Below are positions 40,347 through 48,959 of a stretch of DNA of 48,959 nucleotides, in pieces. The stretch lies in assembly GCA_947461175.1 (NCBI GenBank), contig CANHIY010000006.1:1-48959 (forward strand), given 5' to 3'. The position numbers and the translations under genes were made by a program. This DNA comes from Bacteriovoracaceae bacterium (GTDB lineage: Bacteria; Bdellovibrionota; Bacteriovoracia; Bacteriovoracales; Bacteriovoracaceae). Position 1 is the stretch's first letter. The number at the start of each line of letters is the position of its first letter. The notes under the pieces were generated by a model. It did no database searches. It was not told where the DNA came from and was given only the letters and a program-made list of their open reading frames with translations.

Positions 40347-42341
40347 TTAGATTAAAGTATAAGGATCAATGTCGATTTTATGAGAGATGGAACTCTCTGA
40401 CTGATAATTCATCTCAAATGTCTTCAGAAGGTTATGTAACTGTCCTAGATCACTAGATTTTAGGAGTATTGACCAGGTAAATTGGTTGGATTTTTTTTCT
40501 ATGTGGGCAGGTCTCGGACCTAGAATTGTCACCTCTTTAAAGTGATGCTGGATGAGCGATCTGATAAGGTTTGATACCTTTGATGTGACATGGGAAATGA
40601 GTCGATCCTGAAACCGGGAAGAAAAATGGAGCATTGCTAGTCTTTTATAAGGTGGGCACTCACATATTTTTCTTATCTCGAGTTCATCCTCATAAAAACG
40701 GTGAAAATCATGGTTTTTAATAATTTGAAAAAGGCTACTTTCTGGGTTTAGGGTTTGAATGAAAACTTTTCCATCTTGGGAATAACGACCGGCCCTGCCC
40801 GCAACTTGTGTGAGAGTTTGATACACTCTTTCGGAGGAGCGAAAATCAGGAAAGTTGAGCTGACTATCAATTCCTAAAACCAGAACGAGCTTCACTTTTT
40901 CAAAGTTGTGGCCTTTGGAGAGCATTTGAGTTCCCACCATCAAATCAATTTTTCCCTGATGAAAATCTGATAGCCTCACTTCTAGTTGTTTAAAATTTTT
41001 GATTTCGTCCCGGTCAAATCGTTCTATTCTTTTTGCAGGAAAGACCCTCTCTAATACCTCCTGCACTTTTTCTGTGCCAAACCCCTTCTGATTTAGAGTT
41101 AAGCATCCACAGGAGGGACATTGCCCAGGGAGTGGTTCTTTATATTCACAGTGATGGCAGGCAAGATGATTCTTTTTCTTGTAATAGCGAAGAGTGATGG
41201 AACAATTGGGGCAGTGGAATTGGTGCCCACAGGACCTGCATTGTAGAAAATTGGCAAAACCTAAACGATTTACAAATACCAAAACTTGTTCATTTCTTAA
41301 AAATGCTTCTTTAATGGCCTCAAGGGATTGAGGAACTAAAGGCCAGATATCATCCTCTTTATCAGATTTATCCCTGGCATCTATCAACTTTATTTCTGGC
41401 AAGAAGGCATTCCCCGCTCGCTCCTTTATTTCATGAAGATGTGAAACTGTTTGATGAAAAGTATAGTAGGACTCAAGACTTGGAGTTGCTGAACCCATTA
41501 CAATGGGAATGCCTAAAAGCTGTGCTTTTTTTGAGGCCACATCTCTTGCGTTATAGGGACAACGATCATCCTGCTTAAAGGAAGTATCATGTTCTTCATC
41601 AATAATAATTAAACCCAAGTTTGAAATAGGAATAAATATTGAGCTTCTGACACCTAAAATAAAAGCTGCCTTATCCATTTTCCTTGCTGTCATCCAGATC
41701 TGATATTTTTGGGAGTCCGATAACTCCGAGTGATAAGAGAGGATGGGTACATCTAGGTATTTTTCAAAGGTGGATATGAATTGAGGCGTCAGATTAATTT
41801 CAGGGAGAAGAAATAAAACGCTTTTTCCCTTGGCAATGGTTTTTTTTATGAGCTCCAGATAAACAGTGGTCTTTCCACTTCCTGTGACACCATGAATGAG
41901 GTGACGCTGAAAGTGATTCAGGTCTTTTTCTATGGACTCGATGATTTCTTTTTGGTGAACGTTTGGAGAAAACTCAGGCTCACCTTTTTTCCCCTCAATT
42001 TGATGAAGATCTCTTGGTCTTTTTAAATGATGAGGGAGTGAATCAAATATCAACTGACCGAGAGGATAATGATAGTACTGAGACATCCATTCAAAAAGCT
42101 TAAGCTCCTCCTCGTCGAGAATCCAATCTGGGAGAAGGGAGTTGATTTTTTTTATTTTATCGAGAGGGGTTTCTTTTTCTACAGTCGTGCTTGATTCTTC
42201 CGTACTTAACACACAACCAAGTTCGGACCTCTTACCCAAGGGCACATCTACAACCTGGCCTCTAGAAAGTGATCCCTCATAATAATAATGAAGACCACTA
42301 TTCTTTAATGGATAATTAACAGCTATTCTTGCAATCTTCAT
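40347..42341 (-). CDS. priA: Primosomal protein N' (replication restart helicase)
   Basis: A 664-residue 3'-5' DNA helicase that reloads the replisome at stalled forks. An N-terminal DNA-binding region precedes Walker A IHGVTGSGKTT (151-159) and LIIIDEEHD (DEEH 248-251). A zinc-binding insert carries eight cysteines (CRSCGHQFHCPNC and later CHHCEY...CPSCGC). The helicase core follows, with GTQMLSKGHNFE and TQVAGRAGRY. Length is slightly below E. coli PriA (732). The ATG overlaps the upstream gene's stop by one base. Confidence 0.97.
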   Translation of the reverse strand: MKIARIAVNYPLKNSGLHYYYEGSLSRGQVVDVPLGKRSELGCVLSTEESSTTVEKETPLDKIKKINSLLPDWILDEEELKLFEWMSQYYHYPLGQLIFDSLPHHLKRPRDLHQIEGKKGEPEFSPNVHQKEIIESIEKDLNHFQRHLIHGVTGSGKTTVYLELIKKTIAKGKSVLFLLPEINLTPQFISTFEKYLDVPILSYHSELSDSQKYQIWMTARKMDKAAFILGVRSSIFIPISNLGLIIIDEEHDTSFKQDDRCPYNARDVASKKAQLLGIPIVMGSATPSLESYYTFHQTVSHLHEIKERAGNAFLPEIKLIDARDKSDKEDDIWPLVPQSLEAIKEAFLRNEQVLVFVNRLGFANFLQCRSCGHQFHCPNCSITLRYYKKKNHLACHHCEYKEPLPGQCPSCGCLTLNQKGFGTEKVQEVLERVFPAKRIERFDRDEIKNFKQLEVRLSDFHQGKIDLMVGTQMLSKGHNFEKVKLVLVLGIDSQLNFPDFRSSERVYQTLTQVAGRAGRYSQDGKVFIQTLNPESSLFQIIKNHDFHRFYEDELEIRKICECPPYKRLAMLHFSSRFQDRLISHVTSKVSNLIRSLIQHHFKEVTILGPRPAHIEKKSNQFTWSILLKSSDLGQLHNLLKTFEMNYQSESSISHKIDIDPYTLI

Positions 42342-43285
42342 TATAAAAGAAATTCAGGCCTTAACTTGTTTGAGTCTTTTTCTGAAACTGATTTATCCCA
42401 GTTTCTCATCCGTTTTTGTAAATCACCTTCATTATCCTGTTGATAACGAGCGCCGGTGATTTCAACCTCGTACTTGATTCCGGAAAAGGTTTTAAGCACT
42501 AAAAAACGGGGAATTTTATGGGAACCATCCACGGCCCAGTAGTCCTTACAAAAAATTTCAAAATCACCTGCAATAGTTTTAAGAGTCAGGCTCTGTATGT
42601 CCCTACTGTCATGGGCGACGACTCCATGAAATGAACCGGCATCAATAACCCAAGACATCTGACCATCCACCTTTGAGAGCTTAACCTGATTGGTGTCTGT
42701 GTACATGGGTGAGGCCATGATGGCATTTACTCTTTCCTTTGCCAAAGGATCTGTTGGATAAAGGGGATTAACCTCACTCTTTCTGGCACTTCTGTCTTGA
42801 TTTATGAGCACCAGATATCGTTTGTAATCTGCCAGCAACTCTACTTTTTCCCTGTTAATGATTTCATTATTTAATTTTAAAGGGACTTCCAATGACTTTA
42901 GATAGTTGATTAAATAAGAACCATTATTAAACGCTAGAGAATGAAGTAGCCCATAAAAGACTCCTTTTTCTGCATTCTCTACTGAAGACTTAAACGTAAA
43001 AGGTCCCACCCCTGAAAACGAAACTTTGTGGTCTACGGTTGAATCTGAAAATACCGGACCACTATGTCTTAATTGAGCGGCCTTAAGACCATCTTCAGTT
43101 CTGATAAAAAATATTTTGTAATACTCTTTTTCATCAGAGGACTCGATTTTTCTCACGGTCAAGTTGAATGAAATACCATTCACTGTCACATCTGGGTTTG
43201 CACCATGCCTTAAAAGTGATTCAACCGTTGGAACATACCCATGGGCAAAACTTGATATGAAAATAAAAACCAGAAATTTAATCAT
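42341..43285 (-). CDS. Exported protein of unknown function in the galU-priA operon
   Basis: A 314-residue protein with a signal peptide (about 1-16, MIKFLVFIFISSFAHG). It then has TVESLLRHGANPDVTVNGISF. The mature part is mixed beta/alpha with a repeated Val/Phe strand pattern and a long hydrophilic C-terminus (QKRMRNWDKSVSEKDSNKLRPEFLL). No known motif is seen. It overlaps galU by 4 bases and priA by 1 base. Its place between sugar-nucleotide and replication genes does not indicate a role; it probably acts in the periplasm. Confidence 0.78.
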   Translation of the reverse strand: MIKFLVFIFISSFAHGYVPTVESLLRHGANPDVTVNGISFNLTVRKIESSDEKEYYKIFFIRTEDGLKAAQLRHSGPVFSDSTVDHKVSFSGVGPFTFKSSVENAEKGVFYGLLHSLAFNNGSYLINYLKSLEVPLKLNNEIINREKVELLADYKRYLVLINQDRSARKSEVNPLYPTDPLAKERVNAIMASPMYTDTNQVKLSKVDGQMSWVIDAGSFHGVVAHDSRDIQSLTLKTIAGDFEIFCKDYWAVDGSHKIPRFLVLKTFSGIKYEVEITGARYQQDNEGDLQKRMRNWDKSVSEKDSNKLRPEFLL

Positions 43286-44166
43286 AACGTTATTCCATTT
43301 TTTGTAAGCCGTTTTTTTAAAGAAGCAATAAACATATCCCGAGTTTGAGGATCCTTGAGAGCAAAATCAATCGTGGCATCGAGGTAGCCATGAACATTTC
43401 CGGTGTCGTATCTTTCACCCTCAAATTGATAAGCAAAAACGTTTCTATTTTGACACAAAACATTTATTGCATCAGTTAATTGATACTCATTCCCTGCACC
43501 TCTAGGGATGTTTTCTAAAATGTCGAAAATTTCTGGGGTAAGAATATATCTTCCGGGTGTTGCCAGATTTGTTGGGGCATCTTCAGGTTTTGGCTTCTCT
43601 ACCATGCCTGTCATTTTTAATGTTTTTTCATTAATGATATCACCTCTAACAATCCCGTATTTATTAGTTTCGCTTCTTGGAACTTCCATAACTCCAATAA
43701 CTGATGCCCCTCCTTGAGAAAGGGAGACGTCCATGAGCTGCTGAATCGCAGGTTTTTTATTGATGACAATATCGTCACCCAGTAAAACCGCAAAGGCTTC
43801 ATGACCAATCATACTTTTAGCACATAAAACAGCATGACCAAGACCCAATTGTTCTTTTTGCCTCACACTTGTAACATTCACCATGGAACCAATAGAGCGT
43901 ATGAGTTCTAGCTCTTTCATTTTATTATTTCTTTCTAGAAAAGCTTCTAACTCCTGATTTCTGTCAAAGTAATCCTCCACTGCAAATTTCCCAGAAGCTG
44001 TGACAAAAATCACTTGCTCTATGCCCGCTTCACAGGCCTCTTGAACAATATAATGAATCATCGGCACATTAATGATGGGAATAATTTCTTTAGCTATCTC
44101 TTTGGTGGCTGGAAGAAAACGAGTCCCTTTTCCAGCAATCGGGATAATGGCTTTTCTTATTCTCAT
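43282..44166 (-). CDS. galU: UTP-glucose-1-phosphate uridylyltransferase
   Basis: A 294-residue nucleotidyltransferase that makes UDP-glucose. Motifs: IPIAGKGTRFLPATKEIAKEI (nucleotide loop with catalytic residues), VLLGDDIVIN, MVEKPKPEDAPTNLA and GRYILTPEIFDIL, with the family's normal length. UDP-glucose feeds LPS, capsule or glycogen-like polymers. The gene is first in the galU-hypothetical-priA unit and is divergent from the FadL/PorV-like barrel gene. Confidence 0.97.
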   Translation of the reverse strand: MRIRKAIIPIAGKGTRFLPATKEIAKEIIPIINVPMIHYIVQEACEAGIEQVIFVTASGKFAVEDYFDRNQELEAFLERNNKMKELELIRSIGSMVNVTSVRQKEQLGLGHAVLCAKSMIGHEAFAVLLGDDIVINKKPAIQQLMDVSLSQGGASVIGVMEVPRSETNKYGIVRGDIINEKTLKMTGMVEKPKPEDAPTNLATPGRYILTPEIFDILENIPRGAGNEYQLTDAINVLCQNRNVFAYQFEGERYDTGNVHGYLDATIDFALKDPQTRDMFIASLKKRLTKNGITL

Positions 44167-44210
44167 AAATATCCTTGTTTAAGAGTGAATTATTCTCTAC
44201 ATTTTTCTTC

Positions 44211-45098
44211 ATGAAGAAAGTCTTAATCATAACTCTGTTACTTCTCATGGGCCACAAATCCTGGGCACAATTTCGACCCTTTCAAACAACGCGCCTCCTC
44301 TCTACAGCAGGAGCGGGAGCCGCCAGCATTCTTTCTTCTGAATCGTCGATTCTCAATCCGTCCACAACGGGTTTTTTTAATGGCTCTAGTTTTTCTTTTC
44401 AATCATACAAAACCTCTTTGCAAAATGATAATTCCCTTAGGAGTGAGAATTTCCCAAAGAACAATGACTCACGTGGCTTATTCATGTCAGACAATAATGG
44501 TCAAGTAAAAGGCGGGGTAGCTTACATCTCTCAAAATGAAAACGATTATGAGCGAGAACGTGTTGTTCTAACGGGAGCTGCCCCTATAGGGGAGCGTACT
44601 TCCTTGGGTTTTAATTATGGCTACCTTAAAGACCGCCTTCCTATAAACTACAAAAACAGGCACCGTACTCATCATCAGCTAACTGCAGGATTAACCCACA
44701 TTATTGATGAGAAAACTATTTTGGCGCTTGTTTTAACAGACCCTACCAGAACCACTCCCGGTGAAGAGCGAGTCACCGCTGGATTTCAGTATACCCTCGC
44801 CGATCGATTTACCGTAATTGGAGACACAGGGTTTCAATATACTAAAAATTTTTCTGACCGCTACCAATGGGCAGGGGCTGTTCAGATGAACATTTTTAGT
44901 GATTTCTTTCTAAGGGTCGGTCAGTTTTATGACAATGTTCAAAAATTCAAAGGAACAGGTTGGGGTGTTTCCTGGATGGGTCCTCGATTTGGAGTTGAGT
45001 TTGGTCAAAAATATTCTGAACAATTCAGCTCAGGTTATTATGTCTATAAGGATGAAAAAATAACAGATACTGGGCTTTCGGCCATTATTAAATTCTAA
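44211..45098 (+). CDS. Outer membrane protein, PorV/FadL-like barrel
   Basis: A 295-residue protein when started at ATG 44211, where the signal peptide MKKVLIITLLLLMGHKSWAQ begins; a longer frame adds 12 residues that do not fit. It then has STAGAGAASILSSESSILNPSTTGFF, similar to the N-terminal plug of PorV/FadL-type proteins (GA...A...NPA). About 12 amphipathic strands follow, and the end SAIIKF finishes with Phe. Transport of lipids or a secretion-support role is possible; the family match is approximate. Confidence 0.75.
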   Translation: MKKVLIITLLLLMGHKSWAQFRPFQTTRLLSTAGAGAASILSSESSILNPSTTGFFNGSSFSFQSYKTSLQNDNSLRSENFPKNNDSRGLFMSDNNGQVKGGVAYISQNENDYERERVVLTGAAPIGERTSLGFNYGYLKDRLPINYKNRHRTHHQLTAGLTHIIDEKTILALVLTDPTRTTPGEERVTAGFQYTLADRFTVIGDTGFQYTKNFSDRYQWAGAVQMNIFSDFFLRVGQFYDNVQKFKGTGWGVSWMGPRFGVEFGQKYSEQFSSGYYVYKDEKITDTGLSAIIKF

Positions 45099-45131
45099 CT
45101 TCATTTCTCTAATTTCCGATAAATCTCTTAT

Positions 45132-45842
45132 ATGGCAATGGCGGCAAAAAAACGTCCCGAAAACGAGAGGTCTATTGTTCTCAATCACCGATTCGAGCAT
45201 AGAATCACTGTGGCCCGTTTTGGAAAAGAATCAATGGATGCTGGAAACTACGCCAATGCACTCCTTAAATACAATGAATATTTCCGGATCATGGCCGACG
45301 TCAAACAGGTTAAGGATGCTTATTCTTTAACTCCTAAAAATTTTGATCCCAAAAAAGATTTAAGAGAAATGCTGATGATGAGCCACCTTTATTTTGAAAT
45401 GGCACGGATTTATGATGCCTCCCCACGATTCAGCGAAGAAGCAAAAAAATGCGTGGATCAGTTTGTCCTTTTTTCTATAGATCAGCCCTATCAAGTTATT
45501 AATTCAGAGTTGGCGAGAAAATCCCTACGAAAAAGATCCTTTAAAAACCCTAAATTTTTTAGAGATGCTTACGAGCAAATTTTTGTGAAATCAAAAAGAT
45601 GTTATATTGTGACCTTTTGTTATGGAGACACTCATCCAATCACAAACCAATACCGAAAGTTAAAAGATCTTTTACTTGAGTATAAAGCAGGCCAGGAACT
45701 TGTAAGAATTTATTATTCATACTCTTCCCGTGCAGTTGAAAACTGGAAGGGGAATTTCTTCATGCAGGTTTTTGCAAAGATTATTATTAGACCAATCCTC
45801 CTTTTGTTTTCAAAAACGCTCCTTCCCCTTATAATTAAATGA
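45132..45842 (+). CDS. CFI-box domain protein
   Basis: A 236-residue protein. Residues ~15-140 are helical and TPR-like (SMDAGNYANALLKYNEYF). The C-terminal part has RCYIVTFCYGDTHPITNQYRKLKDLLLE and VRIYYSYSSRAVENWKG followed by a hydrophobic end. This is the CFI-box pattern, usually CFIATAxYG...LRxFRD...YYxxSPxxA, here with changed residues. The domain's role is unknown. No SD is clear before the ATG. The stop overlaps the LptF/LptG-like gene by 4 bases (ATGA), so the two are coupled; the C-terminal hydrophobic helix suggests a membrane position near the permease. Confidence 0.7.
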   Translation: MAMAAKKRPENERSIVLNHRFEHRITVARFGKESMDAGNYANALLKYNEYFRIMADVKQVKDAYSLTPKNFDPKKDLREMLMMSHLYFEMARIYDASPRFSEEAKKCVDQFVLFSIDQPYQVINSELARKSLRKRSFKNPKFFRDAYEQIFVKSKRCYIVTFCYGDTHPITNQYRKLKDLLLEYKAGQELVRIYYSYSSRAVENWKGNFFMQVFAKIIIRPILLLFSKTLLPLIIK

Positions 45843-46936
45843 TGCTGATTTTATCACGACTCATCGTAAAGGAATGGTTTAAAAGTCTTTTAGGCTCAAT
45901 CGTGATCCTTTTTCTTTTAATTTCTACGGCTGACCTCATCAATGGATTCCTTCAGGGTAAAGAAGGTGAAAGAGTTTTATTAGAGTATGGCTTAAAGATG
46001 CCAGACCTCATGGGAAAAATGCTCCCCATTTGCTGTCTTGTTTCAACACTCTTCTCTCTTAATAAGCTTAAAAGCCATGCTGAACTGATCTCTATTCTCG
46101 CCGCTGGCTTCTCCTATCAAAAACTCTATTTTTTAATCAGCATGTGTTCTGGTTTTGTCGTGATATTGCAATTTGCCAACCTGGGGTTTATAGAACCTTA
46201 TGCCAACAAAATTAAAAGACAAGAGATTCAAAAAAGCCGAAAATCAGAGGGAAAGTACCTGACAAGAAGTTCAATTGAGGGAGGACGATTTTGGTATAAA
46301 ACGTCTGATTACTTTGCCTCTTTTTCATACTTTGACCGGAAAACCACTTCACTCCATGATTTAGAACTTTATTTTTTCTCCCCTTCACATAAAGGCCAGA
46401 ACATCATCAAGTCCAGTAATGCAACTTTTCTTCGGAGTGGAGAATGGTTATTAAAAAAAGTGGTTGAACTGACTGATTTAGATACAGCCTCATTTCCCAA
46501 GAGAAGTTTTGAAGCAGAGCGCGTTGTACGTCTCCAGGAATCCCCTGAAGATTTTGGTGAGTTTGAGGCAGACCTGACGACACTCAATTTTCTAAAACTG
46601 AGAAGGTTCGTTAAACGCCTCTCTAAAACGGGAATTAATATCGCAGAATATGAAATCCTCCTCTTAAACAAGATTTTCTTAAGTTTTATCTGCTTGGTCT
46701 TTGCCCTTCTTCCTTTGTCGACAATATTCAATCCAAACCGTCGATCAAGCTCCTTTGGAAAAAATGTGGTTACAGCTCTCCTCATCACAGTCGTCTTTTG
46801 GGTTCTTTATAGCGCTTCAATGGCCCTAGGAAATTCAGGAACTTTGCCTCCTGTAGTGGCAACGGGACTTATACCCTCGATTTTTTTAGCAGTTGTCCTA
46901 AATACTTATCTTAGGAATAGAAAACTTCGTGCCTAA
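45839..46936 (+). CDS. LptF/LptG-family (YjgP/YjgQ) permease
   Basis: A 365-residue inner membrane protein. It starts with ILSRLIVKEWFKSLLGSIVILFLL and has six helices (about 13-33, 53-75, 92-113 and three in the last 90 residues). Between the two sets is a periplasmic domain of ~150 residues. This is the layout of LptF and LptG, which with LptB2 extract LPS from the inner membrane. Length equals E. coli LptF/G (366/360). The partner permease is not in the window, so which of the two this is stays open. It overlaps the CFI-box gene. Confidence 0.85.
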   Translation: MMLILSRLIVKEWFKSLLGSIVILFLLISTADLINGFLQGKEGERVLLEYGLKMPDLMGKMLPICCLVSTLFSLNKLKSHAELISILAAGFSYQKLYFLISMCSGFVVILQFANLGFIEPYANKIKRQEIQKSRKSEGKYLTRSSIEGGRFWYKTSDYFASFSYFDRKTTSLHDLELYFFSPSHKGQNIIKSSNATFLRSGEWLLKKVVELTDLDTASFPKRSFEAERVVRLQESPEDFGEFEADLTTLNFLKLRRFVKRLSKTGINIAEYEILLLNKIFLSFICLVFALLPLSTIFNPNRRSSSFGKNVVTALLITVVFWVLYSASMALGNSGTLPPVVATGLIPSIFLAVVLNTYLRNRKLRA

Positions 46937-47016
46937 TCAACGCTCGTCGCTTTGGTATTTTTTGTGCTATAAGAAATTTTATGAAAATTGAAAATTATGA
47001 GCTTAAGGGCGAATCT

Positions 47017-47553
47017 ATGCCCATCATCACTTATCCAAATCCCGTACTCTCAGCAAAGGCAGCCCCAGTAACAGGCTTTGATTCACAGCTTGAGAAATTA
47101 GTCCAAAACATGCTCTTTACCATGTACCACGCTCCAGGTATTGGTTTGGCCGCACCTCAGGTGGGTCTATCCCAAAGAGTTTTTGTCCTAGACATAGATT
47201 ATGACCGGGAAGTTGTAACCAACTCATCTGGAAAAGATGAAGTGCGCATGTCCAATTTTTCTCCAATGGTTCTCATTAATCCCATTATTACTGGTACATC
47301 TGGCTCCATGACTTATGAAGAGGGTTGTCTTTCCGTTCCGGGAGTTTATGAAGAAGTAAAAAGATTTAAATCCATTCACGTGAAATATCAAAACATGAAG
47401 GGGGAGTTCTTGGAGCTTGAGGCAGATGATCTTCTCTCCATTTGCATCCAACATGAAAACGATCACCTCGATGGAATTGTTTTCATTGAAAGGCTCAGCA
47501 ATCTTAAGAAAAATTTTTATAAGAAAAAAATCTTAAAAGATAAAAAGAAATGA
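47017..47553 (+). CDS. def: Peptide deformylase
   Basis: A 178-residue metalloenzyme that removes formyl from nascent Met. Motifs: GIGLAAPQVG (motif 1), EGCLSVPG (motif 2, metal Cys) and QHENDHLDG (motif 3, HExxH). The frame extends 12 codons upstream, but ATG 47017 is preferred: AAGGG lies 7 bases before it and the usual MPIITYPNPVL start follows. Its stop overlaps fmt by 4 bases. Confidence 0.97.
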   Translation: MPIITYPNPVLSAKAAPVTGFDSQLEKLVQNMLFTMYHAPGIGLAAPQVGLSQRVFVLDIDYDREVVTNSSGKDEVRMSNFSPMVLINPIITGTSGSMTYEEGCLSVPGVYEEVKRFKSIHVKYQNMKGEFLELEADDLLSICIQHENDHLDGIVFIERLSNLKKNFYKKKILKDKKK

Positions 47554-48482
47554 AAAAACTAAGAGTTGTTTTTTGCGGGACACCTGAATTCTCAGTTCCC
47601 ACTCTGGATATACTTTTTAACCATCCCCAGATTGAATTATTAAAAGTCATTTCAATGCCAGATAGACCTCGTGACAGAGGAATGGAGATGAAGTCTCCAG
47701 AAGTCATTGAGTTTGCAAAGCAAAAAAAAATTCCCTATTTTCAAACAGAAAATATCAATAAAGAGACTGAGCTCCTGAACGAGCTTAAGGCACTCCATTT
47801 AGATTTTGTTGTGGTTCTCGCCTTCGCCCAGTTCTTAGGCAGTGACATGCTAAGTGTGGCAAGACTTGGTTGTTTCAACATCCACACCTCATTACTGCCT
47901 AAATACAGAGGTGCTGCTCCCATTCAATATGCTCTTTTAAACGGTGATAACGAAACTGGAGTTTCCATCCAAAAAATGGTGAAAAAAATGGACGCAGGAG
48001 ACCTCGTCCTTTCTCATAAAGTTTCCATCTCTCCAACAGAAACCACAGGTCTTTTATATACAAGACTTAAGTTCCAGGCAGCCCTTTCGTTAAATGATTT
48101 TATTCAAAATATCCTGAGCGACAAAGTTACCTTCACAACACAAGATGAGTCTTTGGTAAGTTTTGCACCTACTCTCACAAAGGAGCTGGGTCACCTTAAA
48201 TTTGAAACTCAGGCTGTTAAAGAGGTCCTGAATCTCATCCGTGCCCTTGACCCATGGCCTGGGACTTTTTGCTTTTTAAACGGAAAAAGACTCAAGGTAC
48301 TAGAGGCCGAAAAATACCATGGGAAAATTCCTCCTGGAAAAGCTCTCAATGATTTGGGCTCACTGGCAGTGGGGTGCCTTGATGGTGCAATCCGCTTGGC
48401 GATGGTCCAACTTGAAGGGAAAAAGCCTTGTAGTGACAGAGAATTACTTAATGGTATTAAATCTGAAATTCAATTGACCTAA
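47550..48482 (+). CDS. fmt: Methionyl-tRNA formyltransferase
   Basis: A 310-residue enzyme that formylates initiator Met-tRNA. VVFCGTPEFSVPTL begins the folate-binding domain. The active-site block CFNIHTSLLPKYRGAAPIQYALLNGD has N, H and the SLLP loop, and VKKMDAGD follows. The C-terminal OB-like domain has IRALDPWPGTF. The operon def-fmt-rpe is the common arrangement and supplies both formylation and deformylation. Confidence 0.97.
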   Translation: MKKLRVVFCGTPEFSVPTLDILFNHPQIELLKVISMPDRPRDRGMEMKSPEVIEFAKQKKIPYFQTENINKETELLNELKALHLDFVVVLAFAQFLGSDMLSVARLGCFNIHTSLLPKYRGAAPIQYALLNGDNETGVSIQKMVKKMDAGDLVLSHKVSISPTETTGLLYTRLKFQAALSLNDFIQNILSDKVTFTTQDESLVSFAPTLTKELGHLKFETQAVKEVLNLIRALDPWPGTFCFLNGKRLKVLEAEKYHGKIPPGKALNDLGSLAVGCLDGAIRLAMVQLEGKKPCSDRELLNGIKSEIQLT

Positions 48483-48496
48483 ATTTGAGGTATCTC

Positions 48497-48959
48497 ATGT
48501 CTGTTATCATTTCTCCGAGTTTACTTTCTGCTGATTTTCTTGATTTACGAAAAGAAATTGAAAGACTCAATTCTATTGATGATCTCTGGCTCCATCTCGA
48601 CATCATGGATTCTCATTTTGTTCCCAACTTAACTTTTGGGGAACCGGTTTTAAATAAACTTCAAACGATTACAAAACATAAGTTAGATGCTCACTTTATG
48701 GTAACAAACCCAGAGTTTTTTGCTGATTCATTTAAAAAAGTGGGTCTTCATAATTTTACATTTCACTGGGAAGCTATCATCCACCATGACCGGTTTATAA
48801 GCTATCTTAAAAATATTTATCCTTCAGTGGGAATTTCCCTTAACCCCTCTACTCCTCTCTCTTCTGTGCCGGATTACATTTGGGGTAAAGTTGATCTCGT
48901 TCTTCTTATGAGTGTAAACCCGGGATTTGGAGGGCAATCCTTCATTCCTGAAATTGTTG
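48497..48959 (+). CDS. rpe: Ribulose-phosphate 3-epimerase, 3' end outside the window
   Basis: The first 154 residues of a TIM-barrel epimerase from ATG 48497, with GAGG 6 bases upstream. Seen: VIISPSLLSADFLDL, HLDIMDSHFVPNLTFG (metal-binding HxDxMD), DAHFMV and MSVNPGFGGQSF, all pentose-phosphate epimerase signatures. It converts ribulose-5-phosphate to xylulose-5-phosphate. The loop DSHFVPN differs slightly from the usual DGHFVPN. The gene is cut by the window end. Confidence 0.93.
   Translation, partial: MSVIISPSLLSADFLDLRKEIERLNSIDDLWLHLDIMDSHFVPNLTFGEPVLNKLQTITKHKLDAHFMVTNPEFFADSFKKVGLHNFTFHWEAIIHHDRFISYLKNIYPSVGISLNPSTPLSSVPDYIWGKVDLVLLMSVNPGFGGQSFIPEIV

Noticed and set aside
41040-41100. 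Reverse -24/-12-like GCAC...GTGCCA in priA
   Set aside because: The spacing between GC and CC is 12, not 10, and it is in the middle of a coding region.
44175-44210. Longer start of the barrel protein
   Set aside because: It adds 12 residues ahead of a complete signal peptide, which would spoil export.
44245-44275. GGGCACAATTTCG as a sigma-54 promoter
   Set aside because: No TTGC element, and it lies inside the signal-peptide codons of the barrel gene.
1-48959. CRISPR array, insertion sequence or prophage
   Set aside because: No regularly spaced repeats, transposase, integrase or phage structural genes were seen on either strand.

Overview
The window is an AT-rich, gene-dense chromosomal segment of a Gram-negative (diderm) bacterium. 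It holds about 53 protein genes, two of them cut by the window edges, and one tRNA. No insertion sequence, prophage, integrase, CRISPR array, rRNA or plasmid gene was seen, and no gap without a gene exceeds 300 bases. The organism is inferred, not proven, to be a low-GC member of the Bdellovibrionota (Bacteriovorax/Halobacteriovorax-like). The grounds are many small beta-barrel outer membrane proteins, FHA, PilZ, DUF4388 and CFI-box proteins, a CHASE2 kinase with a sigma-54 activator, AmgK/MurU-type wall recycling, a lytic transglycosylase and the fused mutase IcmF. Several genes use TTG or GTG starts behind good Shine-Dalgarno (SD) sequences.

Layout. 1-2165: YgfZ (partial) and an IscA-type Fe-S protein, then glutaredoxin 2 and an FHA-RDD fusion. 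2182-6492: cobalamin adenosyltransferase and IcmF, overlapping, then a ferredoxin. 6553-7110: an outer membrane barrel with a leader hairpin. 7170-13847: a compact minus-strand operon, in order a metal-site-less M48-like membrane protein, a CHASE2 histidine kinase, an NtrC-type regulator, lspA, lgt, and a membrane protein ending in a signal-peptidase-like domain. 14053-17139: a BFD-like protein, an endonuclease IV-type enzyme, two uncharacterised proteins, a PilZ protein and a small ferredoxin. 17132-20600: MurU-like and AmgK-like genes with a second M48-like protein lacking HExxH, and a LysM lipoprotein. 20702-26672: deoxynucleoside kinase, a barrel protein, a previously uncalled 53-residue lipoprotein, folK, acyl-CoA dehydrogenase, etfBA and a DUF374 acyltransferase. 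26708-27727: an anchored envelope protein behind a consensus sigma-54 promoter and upstream palindromes. 27728-31594: an RlmD-type methyltransferase, an RHH-like protein, a DUF4388 protein, Mrp and a HAMP-only membrane protein. 31656-36510: lytic transglycosylase, then tRNA-Gln, prs, pth and ychF. 36683-48959: outer membrane proteins, a Q/N/Y-rich secreted protein, galU-hypothetical-priA, a CFI-box protein with an LptF/LptG permease, then def-fmt-rpe.

How the genes fit together. Most of the content is housekeeping: Fe-S biogenesis, envelope assembly, translation start, and acyl-CoA oxidation with B12-dependent mutation. The part most worth following is the 7-14 kb operon. It places a two-component system and two pseudo-enzyme-like membrane proteins in one unit with the two core lipoprotein-maturation enzymes. 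A sigma-54 promoter elsewhere in the window (27525-27541), with palindromes at enhancer distance, is a possible but untested target of the regulator in that operon.
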